From assembly GCA_945903925.1 (NCBI GenBank), contig CAMDPJ010000159.1, positions 1 to 5,599 on the forward strand: 5,599 nucleotides of DNA. Direction: 5' to 3'. Below, in pieces: positions 1 to 5,599 of the stretch. The notes under the pieces are model-generated. The model saw only the letters and a list, made by a program, of their open reading frames with translations. It was not told the origin of the DNA and ran no database searches. A program made the position numbers and the translations under genes. The stretch's first letter is position 1; the number at the start of each line of letters is the position of its first letter. Origin of the DNA: Chryseobacterium gleum. GTDB lineage: Bacteria > Bacteroidota > Bacteroidia > Flavobacteriales_C > GCA-002722245.

Positions 1-3000
1 AGACATTCTGCGTTTAATCTCTTCTAGATACTCTTGCTTTTGCTCATCACGCGTTGCAATGGCTGTTTTGGTAAAGTACTTGTGCGCTCCCAAAAACTTA
101 ACCTGAATAGGATCCCAGTCTTCGGCACCTTTGATGCCGCCATAATCTATTAATTCTTGTTGTAGAGTAGAACTAATTTTTTCAAAATCCTCGCGCCCCA
201 GGTAATCTAAATCGGCATCGCAAATAATCTCTTCTAAATGATTGGTTGGATTCTGCGGAATTCTTGTGGCGATAATCATGCCTTCAATGATGTCGATTTG
301 CGAATCGGTGAAGCCATAACCCGGCAATATTTCTTTGGCGAATTTTACGCCTTCTAGTTCGTTGCTCCAGTATTTATTTAAGAAACCAGCATCGTGCAGC
401 AAAGAAGCCATTTTTACCAACATCAATTCCTCTGGGTCCAGGCCTTCTGCTCTACCAATTCTTTCGGCTGCTTGCAGCACATCGCGGGTGTGGTGCGGAC
501 CGTGATAATAAAGATTTTCGGGCAATTCTTTTTCCAACTTAGCCATTACAAATTGTTTTACTTTATTGTAATTCAATTTGCTGTATACATTAAAGTGATG
601 CAACTCTTGGAAAGCAATATTTGGAACTTGTCCGAGTCTATCTTTCGATAATTCTGCTTTAATTCCAGCAACAAAATACATGTCGATATCACCCTTGTTT
701 TTCACTGGAATTTTACCACGGTATTCGCAATCGAAATAATCGCTCACCATGTTGTAAGTGGTTCCCGATATGTTTATGTAACCTGGTACAGATGCCGATT
801 CCATTCGACTTGCCGTATTCACTGTATCGCCCCAAATGTCGTATGCAAATTTCTTTTTACCTACCACCCCAGCAATAATTTCTCCAGTGTGTAAACCAAT
901 TCTCAACTCCCAAATGGGCGCATCTTCTGGTGCACGCATTTGCGCATCTTTCATGCAGGCCTGCATGCGCATGGCGGCTAAAATACAGTCTACCGGATTG
1001 GTTTTATTTCTAATAGGAACGCCTCCTGCAGCCATATAAGCATCCCCACTGGTTTTAATTTTCTCGATGTTGTGTTTCTCTGCAATATCATCAAAAGCGT
1101 TAAATGCTTTGTCTAATTCTGCTACCAGTTCAGCCGGTCGTAGTCTTTCTGCAATTTGCGTAAAGCCCTTAAAATCGGCAAACATAACGGTAACCATTCT
1201 GTAGTGACGTGGTGCCGCTCTTCCCGTAGTAAGTAATTCTTTCGCTGTTTCGGCAGGTAAAATATTGAGCAAAAGTTGTTCTGTTTTGTTTTTCTCTATC
1301 TCTAATTTCTCTTTTTGCTCTTCAATCTCTGCGCGCTTTTGAACCACCTCTTCTGTTCTTTGCTGCACCTTGTATTCCAACACTCTTTTTTGTGTTTTGA
1401 TGATAGCTACACGCGAATAATAAGCACCTAAAACAATAGCTAAAATTATAGCGATAGCAAAAGCCCTAAACCACCACGTCATCCAAAAAGGCGGATTGAT
1501 AATGATTTTCAACATAGCGGCGTGGGTACATTCTACGCCATCGCTGTTCATGGCTTTTACCTTAAAAACATAAATTCCAGGGGCGAGATTGGTAAAGCTT
1601 ACTTCGCGTTTGTTGCCTATATCTTGCCACTCCTCTACAAAACCTTCCAGCATATATTTGTAGCGGTTGTTCTCGGGAGAGGTGTAGTGCATTCCTGTAA
1701 ACCGCAAGGTTATTGCGTTGTCTACATAAGGTATTTCAATCAATTCTAATTCGCTTATGTCTTTGGTGATGAGTGAGCCCTTGCCTGGTTCAATCAATTT
1801 ATTGGAAAGCAATAAACCAATCAATGCAATGCGCGGAGGCACTTTATTTAGTTTTACTTCGCTGGGGTAGAAAACATTAAATCCGTTGATCCCTCCAAAG
1901 AAAAATTCTCCACTTTTCGATTGGTAAAATGCTCCTTTGTTGAATTCATTACTCTGCAAACCATCTTCTTCGGTAAAGGTTCTGAATTTACCTGTTGAGG
2001 GGCTGAAACGCGATAAGCCTTTATTGGTGCTTACCCACAATTGCTTGCTGGCTTTGTCTTTTAGAATGCCATATACTACGTTGTTGCTCAAACCTTCTTG
2101 TTCGGTAAAGTGCGTTGTTTTGCCCGATTCGATATGGTAGCGGTTAATACCACCACCATAAGTTCCCAACCATAAATAGCCGCGTGGGTGCTCTTCAATA
2201 CATAAAATAACATCGTTGTTGAGTGAGTGCGCAACACTTTTTTCATGCGTAATTTTTAAAAATTGAAGTTGATGAATATTCTCTGGGTTAAGTACTTTGT
2301 GCAATCCGCTACCATTCATCCCCATCCACATATGGTGTTGGGCATCTTCAAAAATACAGTTCACACTGCCTTTACCAATTCCTTTGAAATTATTTGCGTT
2401 GTAAGAGTAATAGGTGGCTTTCTTTTCTGAAGCATCTAACGCCATCATGCCTTCTTTTCCGCCAAACCAAATATTACCTTTGCTGTCGCATAAAATTGAA
2501 TAAATAGGGTCGGTAAATTTGCTAAAATTAGGAAGTGCAAATGGTTTTAAAGTATAGATAGAATCGTTGATTTCAGTGGCTACGAAAATTCCTCTATTGG
2601 TTCCTACCAATACTCTTTTTTTGGCATCGAAACACAAAGCATACACTTCGTCAACTTCCGGACTTTCTACTTTAAAAAATCGGCGTTTTTTTCTATCAAT
2701 TCTACACAAACCTTTCTCGGTACCTATCCATGAAACACTTTTGTCGTCTTCACAAAATGCCCACACATTAATGGAATGCGTGGTGTTGTCCCAGTATTGT
2801 TCTAAAGAAAAATACTGCAAGCTTTGTTTTAATTTATCGTATTTGCTAATTCCTCGGTCGGTAGCAATCCAATTCATTCCCGCTTCATCTTGCGTTATTT
2901 TGTTAATGCGGTTGTGGCTCAACGAATGGTCTTTCAGCGGGTCGGAAAAATACTTTTTGAAATGGAAAGTGCTGTCTTTTACGGTATGTAAATCAACAAC

Positions 3001-3918
3001 ATTCAATCCCGATTCGGTGCCCACCCATAACAGTCCGTCATTGTCTTCAAAAATACAACGAATGGCATTGTTAGAAATAGCAGCATTTTTTTTGGTGTTG
3101 GCAAAAAACAACTGTGCTTTAATTTTTAAATTCTTGGAATCGCTTTCGTTCACCATTAGGCGTTGTAAACCATTAAGTGTACCTACCCAAACATCGCCTT
3201 TAAAATCTTCGCAAAGAGAGGTGATGTGATTGTTCGATAATTTTTCTCCATATTTTGTTCCCTTTAGCACCCTGCTTATGTTTTCTGTGCGAGGATTGTA
3301 AAGGTTTAGTCCATTATCTGTTCCTACCCACAAGTAACCCGAAATATCTTGCATTATAGCTGTTACATTGCTTGAGCTAAGCGAATTTTCATTTTTGTTT
3401 TTGTGACTGAAATGTTTTATTTGTATGCTTTGCAAATTGTTGTTGTTGATGGAAATGCGCGTTAATCCACCATCGCGTGTACCTACCCAAACATAACCAA
3501 TACTATCTCTGCATAGCGCTTGAACAAATAATTTACTCGCAGAAAGAGATTCGCCTGCCAATGAAGCCAAGGACACAAAGGTGTTGTTTTCAATATTGTA
3601 AATGTTCAATCCGGCCGATGTGCCCACCCAAATTAAGCCGCGCGGGTCATAAACCAAGGCAGTAATTCTGTTGTTGGTTAACGACGCACTATCGAAAGGG
3701 CTGGGCTTGTAACGAATGAAATTATATCCATCATAGCGATTGAGTCCGTCTTGCGTTGCAAACCACATAAATCCTCGCCCATCCTGAATTACAGAAGTAA
3801 CGATATTGTGTGATAAACCATCTTTAGTGGTGATGCGACCAAACTTAACATCCTCCTGTTGCGCCAACAGAGAACTTAAACCAATGATGTAAAATGTAAA
3901 AAAAAATAGCCTTTTCAT
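1..3918 (-). CDS. Transmembrane sensor adenylate cyclase: double propeller, Y_Y_Y, class III cyclase and HD domain (C-terminus off window)
   Basis: Predicted periplasmic sensor coupled to cytoplasmic cAMP synthesis. Reading the minus strand from the ATG at 3918 gives 1306 codons with no stop up to the window edge. Residues 1-19 are a signal peptide (likely cleavage LLA|QQ). Residues 25-690 hold 14 propeller motifs of the W-[VFI]-G-T-x-x-G-L type, at about 52, 97, 144, 197, 244, 298, 350, 397, 437, 484, 531, 583, 628 and 673. A Y_Y_Y domain follows (about 745-808, with RYKYMLEGF at 752-760), then a transmembrane helix (about 815-834), a Gln/Glu/Lys-rich coiled coil (838-880) and the helix LLLNILPAETAKEL, which resembles a cyclase transducer element. 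The class III cyclase (about 905-1085) has metal aspartates D915 (FADFKGFT) and D959 (SGDAY), substrate-selecting K955 and D1027 (the ATP pair) and transition-state N1034 and R1038. The HD domain (about 1130-1290) has H1139, H1143, H1175-D1176 and D1234/D1236. The start is supported by the signal peptide, an in-frame stop at 3964-3966 and AGAGG at 3922-3926, though only 3 bases from ATG. The right-hand neighbour is divergent, so this gene is transcribed from its own promoter. Domain calls are firm; the ligand and HD activity are unknown. Confidence 0.93.
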   Translation of the reverse strand, partial: MKRLFFFTFYIIGLSSLLAQQEDVKFGRITTKDGLSHNIVTSVIQDGRGFMWFATQDGLNRYDGYNFIRYKPSPFDSASLTNNRITALVYDPRGLIWVGTSAGLNIYNIENNTFVSLASLAGESLSASKLFVQALCRDSIGYVWVGTRDGGLTRISINNNNLQSIQIKHFSHKNKNENSLSSSNVTAIMQDISGYLWVGTDNGLNLYNPRTENISRVLKGTKYGEKLSNNHITSLCEDFKGDVWVGTLNGLQRLMVNESDSKNLKIKAQLFFANTKKNAAISNNAIRCIFEDNDGLLWVGTESGLNVVDLHTVKDSTFHFKKYFSDPLKDHSLSHNRINKITQDEAGMNWIATDRGISKYDKLKQSLQYFSLEQYWDNTTHSINVWAFCEDDKSVSWIGTEKGLCRIDRKKRRFFKVESPEVDEVYALCFDAKKRVLVGTNRGIFVATEINDSIYTLKPFALPNFSKFTDPIYSILCDSKGNIWFGGKEGMMALDASEKKATYYSYNANNFKGIGKGSVNCIFEDAQHHMWMGMNGSGLHKVLNPENIHQLQFLKITHEKSVAHSLNNDVILCIEEHPRGYLWLGTYGGGINRYHIESGKTTHFTEQEGLSNNVVYGILKDKASKQLWVSTNKGLSRFSPSTGKFRTFTEEDGLQSNEFNKGAFYQSKSGEFFFGGINGFNVFYPSEVKLNKVPPRIALIGLLLSNKLIEPGKGSLITKDISELELIEIPYVDNAITLRFTGMHYTSPENNRYKYMLEGFVEEWQDIGNKREVSFTNLAPGIYVFKVKAMNSDGVECTHAAMLKIIINPPFWMTWWFRAFAIAIILAIVLGAYYSRVAIIKTQKRVLEYKVQQRTEEVVQKRAEIEEQKEKLEIEKNKTEQLLLNILPAETAKELLTTGRAAPRHYRMVTVMFADFKGFTQIAERLRPAELVAELDKAFNAFDDIAEKHNIEKIKTSGDAYMAAGGVPIRNKTNPVDCILAAMRMQACMKDAQMRAPEDAPIWELRIGLHTGEIIAGVVGKKKFAYDIWGDTVNTASRMESASVPGYINISGTTYNMVSDYFDCEYRGKIPVKNKGDIDMYFVAGIKAELSKDRLGQVPNIAFQELHHFNVYSKLNYNKVKQFVMAKLEKELPENLYYHGPHHTRDVLQAAERIGRAEGLDPEELMLVKMASLLHDAGFLNKYWSNELEGVKFAKEILPGYGFTDSQIDIIEGMIIATRIPQNPTNHLEEIICDADLDYLGREDFEKISSTLQQELIDYGGIKGAEDWDPIQVKFLGAHKYFTKTAIATRDEQKQEYLEEIKRRMS

Positions 3919-3935
3919 GCACCTCTTTATGCGCT

Positions 3936-3967
3936 CTAATGTAGAAGAAATATGTTTTGGGTTTCAA
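3936..3967 (-). promoter_or_regulatory. Weak candidate promoter for the sensor cyclase gene
   Basis: On the minus strand, TACATTAG (3936-3943) matches five of the six fixed bases of the Bacteroidota -7 element TAnnTTTG. A TTG (complement of 3965-3967) lies 21 bases upstream, close to the usual -33 spacing. The -33 element would sit inside the small inverted repeat at 3963-3981, so a repressor bound there could block it. Matches of this quality occur by chance in AT-rich DNA, so this is only a candidate. Confidence 0.22.
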
Positions 3968-3981
3968 GTTTACAGCTTGAA
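3963..3981. repeat. Short inverted repeat TTCAAG-N7-CTTGAA upstream of the cyclase gene
   Basis: Perfect 6-bp arms (3963-3968 and 3976-3981) flank a 7-base spacer, about 45 bases upstream of the sensor cyclase start codon. The size and position suit a dimeric regulator's operator or a small hairpin in the 5' leader. There is no T-run beside it, so it is not a convincing terminator. A 6-bp repeat can arise by chance. Confidence 0.35.
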
Positions 3982-3998
3982 GTTTTGAACATTTAAAG

Positions 3999-4184
3999 TT
4001 AGTACACTTCAACATGTCTCAAAATAGCGCCTGAAGGATCTACAATCATAGGCAAGTTCTCCATATTCATCACGGATTTCAGTTTCTTGGCAGACACAAA
4101 TAGAATCTGTCTTAGAAAGATTGATGCCATTAAAACACAATGGAAGTTTTCTATTTTAAGACAGATTCTATCTGTCTCTACCAA
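3999..4184 (-). CDS. Possible small protein or gene remnant (unrecognised)
   Basis: This is a minus-strand frame of at most 61 residues. Its longest version begins at a TTG codon; an internal ATG gives about 43 residues. I do not recognise the product. The first third is read through the 15-bp inverted repeat, which argues against it being real coding sequence there. The last part (about 4001-4090, ending LPMIVDPSGAILRHVEVY) has plausible codon use and a composition like a soluble protein end. It could be a genuine small protein, the C-terminal relic of a decayed gene, or chance. No ribosome-binding site is evident. Confidence 0.15.
   Translation of the reverse strand: MVETDRICLKIENFHCVLMASIFLRQILFVSAKKLKSVMNMENLPMIVDPSGAILRHVEVY
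4100..4171. repeat. Perfect 15-bp inverted repeat with nested 5-bp inverted repeat
   Basis: The arm at 4100-4114 (ATAGAATCTGTCTTA) is the exact reverse complement of 4157-4171, with a 42-base spacer. Inside the spacer, CCATT (4127-4131) and AATGG (4139-4143) form a second small inverted repeat. TAGAAA (4113-4118) and TTTCTA (4148-4153) offer an alternative inner pairing. The element ends 34 bases before the TauE/SafE start codon, so in the plus-strand transcript it could fold into a long hairpin in the leader. Neither side has the T-run of an intrinsic terminator. Confidence 0.75.
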
Positions 4185-4205
4185 GATGTTTTCTATCTTA
4201 GTAAA

Positions 4206-4577
4206 ATGAGCACAGCAACAATTTTAATTTTATTGGCAATTGGTTTAGTAGCAGGCTTACTTAGCGGAATAGTAGGCATTGGCGGAGGAATAATTATGGT
4301 GCCAGCTATGGTGTATTTATTGGGCTTAGATCAACACACTGCCCAAGGAACCAGCTTGGCGATGATGCTATTGCCTGTTGGTATTTTGGGTGTTTACAAC
4401 TACTATTCTCAAGGAAATATTGAAATTAAATATGCACTTATTTTAGCCTCCACTTTTGTTGTTGGAGGCTATTTTGGATCTAAATATGCGCTCTCTGTAG
4501 ATCAGCTAACACTAAAGAAAATATTCGGCGCTATCATGATGGTAGTGGCGATTAAAATGTGTTTTTTTGACAAATAA
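4206..4577 (+). CDS. Half-length TauE/SafE-family membrane protein
   Basis: This is a 123-residue, very hydrophobic protein of the TauE/SafE (sulfite exporter / DUF81) family. Members of that family are proposed to move sulfur-containing or organic anions across the inner membrane; the substrate here cannot be told. The family hallmark is the Gly-rich segment SGIVGIGGGIIMVP (residues 20-33), followed by a region like the family repeat (HTAQGTSLAMMLLPVGILG, about 44-62). Four to five membrane segments are likely, at about 4-24, 27-40, 48-66, 76-95 and 104-121. Full family members are about 250 residues with two such repeats. This protein has only one, so it probably works as a dimer. The stop codon is clean and the reading frame intact, so it is not obviously truncated. 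I chose ATG 4206 over the in-frame ATG at 4140 because the earlier start adds a polar leader read through the inverted repeat. No strong Shine-Dalgarno is present, only an A-rich stretch. Confidence 0.85.
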   Translation: MSTATILILLAIGLVAGLLSGIVGIGGGIIMVPAMVYLLGLDQHTAQGTSLAMMLLPVGILGVYNYYSQGNIEIKYALILASTFVVGGYFGSKYALSVDQLTLKKIFGAIMMVVAIKMCFFDK

Positions 4578-4583
4578 AATGCT

Positions 4584-4598
4584 ATGATTTAACATCAT
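4584..4598. repeat. Tiny inverted repeat at the convergent gene ends
   Basis: ATGAT (4584-4588) and ATCAT (4594-4598) form a 5-bp AT-rich inverted repeat with a 5-base loop. It spans the 17-base gap between the convergent stop codons and the last codon of the RNase R gene. It is too weak to call a terminator by itself. It is recorded because nothing else between the two genes could end transcription. Confidence 0.2.
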
Positions 4599-5599
4599 TC
4601 TTCAAACCCTTCATCACCTTCTTCCACCAAAACAAAATCCAATTGTTTTTTCACCAAGTTGGCACCCGTAACTTTAATTTTTACTTTGTCGCCAAACTGA
4701 TACACCTTTTTGTGAATGCGGCCAACATAGCGGTAATTATCGGGGTCGAAAACAAAAGTATCGCCCATTAAAGTGCGGGCAGAAATCATTCCCTCACATT
4801 TATTCTCTATAATTTCAGCATAGATTCCCCATTCGGTTAAGCCCGAAATAGTGGCCTCGAAAGTTTCACCTAAATGGGCTTTTAAATATTCTACTTGTTT
4901 GTATTTTATCGATTCGCGTTCGGCGTCACTCGCTAATTTTTCACGCTCGCTGCAATGCTCGCATTGCTCATCGTACAATTTTTTAGCTTGAGAAGGATTT
5001 CCATCTAAATACATTTGCAATAAGCGATGCACCATTACATCGGGATAGCGCCGAATAGGAGAAGTAAAGTGAGAGTAAAAATCGAAAGCCAATCCGTAGT
5101 GACCAATGTTGTCGCAAGAGTATTTGGCCTTCGCCATTGTTCTAACAGCGAGGGTTTCGAGCATCGATCCATAATTTTTCAATTTAGAATCTTGTAGCAT
5201 TTTGTTTAACTGTCCGGCCACCTGCTGAGGTGTTGACGCTCGCAATTCATACCCAAACTGTTTCACGAAATCGGCAAACACACCAAATTTTTCCAACGAA
5301 GGAACATCGTGTATTCTGTAAACAAAAGTCTTGGGTGGTTTGCTGTCTTTTCCTGCGAAAAGAGCAACATATTTATTGGCCAGCAACATGAATTCTTCAA
5401 TGAGCTTATTGGCATCTTTCGATTCTTTAAAATAAACACTAAGAGGAGCTCCTGCTTCATCTAGCTTGAATTTCACTTCGGCTTTATCGAAACTAATCGC
5501 TCCGTTTTTCATGCGCGCTGCACGCAAAATTTTCGCCAATCTATCAAAAGTTAAAATCTCGTCTTTTAAATCGCCCTCCCCTGTTTCTATCACTACTTG
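4595..5599 (-). CDS. rnr: Ribonuclease R (3'-5' exoribonuclease), C-terminal part
   Basis: The last 334 residues of a VacB/RNase II-family exoribonuclease, which degrades structured RNA from the 3' end during mRNA turnover and rRNA quality control in the cytoplasm. The reading frame is open to the right edge, so the true start and the N-terminal cold-shock domains lie outside the window. The metal-binding aspartates at the front of the RNB domain are not visible either. Visible hallmarks are EEFMLLAN, the C-terminal RNB signature HYGLAF...HFTSPIRRYPDVMVHRL (about 5020-5100), and a C-terminal S1 RNA-binding domain (about 4610-4880, from LGETFEATISG). The protein ends in a short acidic tail (EEGDEGFEE) rather than the Lys-rich tail of the E. 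coli enzyme. It converges with the TauE/SafE gene across 17 bases. No functional link to the neighbours is apparent. Confidence 0.95.
   Translation of the reverse strand, partial: QVVIETGEGDLKDEILTFDRLAKILRAARMKNGAISFDKAEVKFKLDEAGAPLSVYFKESKDANKLIEEFMLLANKYVALFAGKDSKPPKTFVYRIHDVPSLEKFGVFADFVKQFGYELRASTPQQVAGQLNKMLQDSKLKNYGSMLETLAVRTMAKAKYSCDNIGHYGLAFDFYSHFTSPIRRYPDVMVHRLLQMYLDGNPSQAKKLYDEQCEHCSEREKLASDAERESIKYKQVEYLKAHLGETFEATISGLTEWGIYAEIIENKCEGMISARTLMGDTFVFDPDNYRYVGRIHKKVYQFGDKVKIKVTGANLVKKQLDFVLVEEGDEGFEE

Larger units (their letters stand above)
3919..4205. other. Intergenic region between divergent genes
   Basis: This 287-base stretch separates the divergent starts of the sensor cyclase gene and the TauE/SafE-like gene, so it should hold the promoters of both. 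It contains two inverted repeats (3963-3981 and 4100-4171) and a short minus-strand reading frame (3999-4184), each described separately. No tRNA, known riboswitch or insertion sequence is recognisable. No clear Bacteroidota promoter (TTTG/TAnnTTTG type) is visible for the plus-strand gene. Confidence 0.7.

Noticed and set aside
394..2140. Several plus-strand open frames of 67-85 residues (394-651, 836-1039, 1522-1749, 1937-2140).
   Set aside because: All are shadows of the minus-strand gene, opposite its HD, cyclase, Y_Y_Y and propeller segments.
2567..3229. A 220-residue plus-strand open frame.
   Set aside because: It lies antisense to the propeller repeats of the minus-strand cyclase gene. 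Its translation is low-complexity (Ser/Leu/Pro-rich) with no recognisable domain, and the minus frame carries a clear repeat pattern through the whole stretch.
3477..3665. A 62-residue plus-strand open frame.
   Set aside because: It is antisense to propeller blades 2-3 of the cyclase gene, with no domain or ribosome-binding site.
1..3918. Whether the propeller sensor and the cyclase-HD part are two genes joined by an error.
   Set aside because: The frame is continuous from the signal peptide to the window edge, and the membrane helix and coiled coil between the two parts are what a working transmembrane receptor needs.
4100..4171. Reading the large inverted repeat as an intrinsic terminator.
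   Set aside because: No T-run follows the stem on either strand, the loop is 42 bases, and it lies upstream of a gene start rather than downstream of a gene end.
4140..4205. Start of the TauE/SafE gene at the upstream in-frame ATG (4140).
   Set aside because: The added 22 residues are polar, unlike the family's N-terminus, and are read through the inverted repeat. The ATG at 4206 starts directly before the first membrane segment.
5263..5460. A 65-residue minus-strand open frame inside the RNase R region.
   Set aside because: It is a different frame of the same strand as RNase R. The RNase R frame carries recognisable family motifs throughout, so this one is a shadow.

Overview
The window looks like a chromosomal segment from a member of the Bacteroidota. 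The base composition is AT-rich, ribosome-binding sites are weak or absent, and the largest gene has the Bacteroidota-typical periplasmic two-component-regulator propeller plus Y_Y_Y sensor. The layout is one very long minus-strand gene open at the left edge (1-3918), an intergenic stretch with inverted repeats (3919-4205), a short plus-strand membrane protein gene (4206-4577), and a minus-strand RNase R gene open at the right edge (4595-5599).

The main item is the minus-strand gene. I translated it directly and found 1306 uninterrupted codons. In order it encodes a signal peptide, fourteen propeller-blade motifs (enough for two seven-bladed propellers), a Y_Y_Y domain, one transmembrane helix, a coiled coil with a cyclase-transducer-like helix, a complete class III nucleotidyl cyclase domain, and an HD-type metal-dependent hydrolase domain that reaches the window edge. 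In Bacteroidota this sensor architecture is best known in front of histidine kinases (hybrid two-component systems controlling polysaccharide use). Here the output is a second-messenger enzyme. The substrate-selecting residues are Lys and Asp, the adenylate cyclase pair. The HD domain carries a Y-H-x-x-x-H signature like that of cyclic-nucleotide phosphodiesterases, so one polypeptide may both make and break (or otherwise process) cAMP in response to a periplasmic ligand. The ligand and the HD activity are inferred, not shown.

The intergenic region separates the divergent cyclase and TauE/SafE-like genes. It holds a perfect 15-bp inverted repeat with a nested 5-bp repeat just upstream of the TauE/SafE gene, a smaller 6-bp inverted repeat near the cyclase start, and a short minus-strand reading frame that may be a tiny gene or a remnant. 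The TauE/SafE protein is half-length (123 residues) and converges on RNase R with only 17 bases between the stop codons. RNase R is a housekeeping 3'-5' exoribonuclease. I see no functional link between it and the cyclase. No tRNA, rRNA, CRISPR array or recognisable insertion sequence was found.
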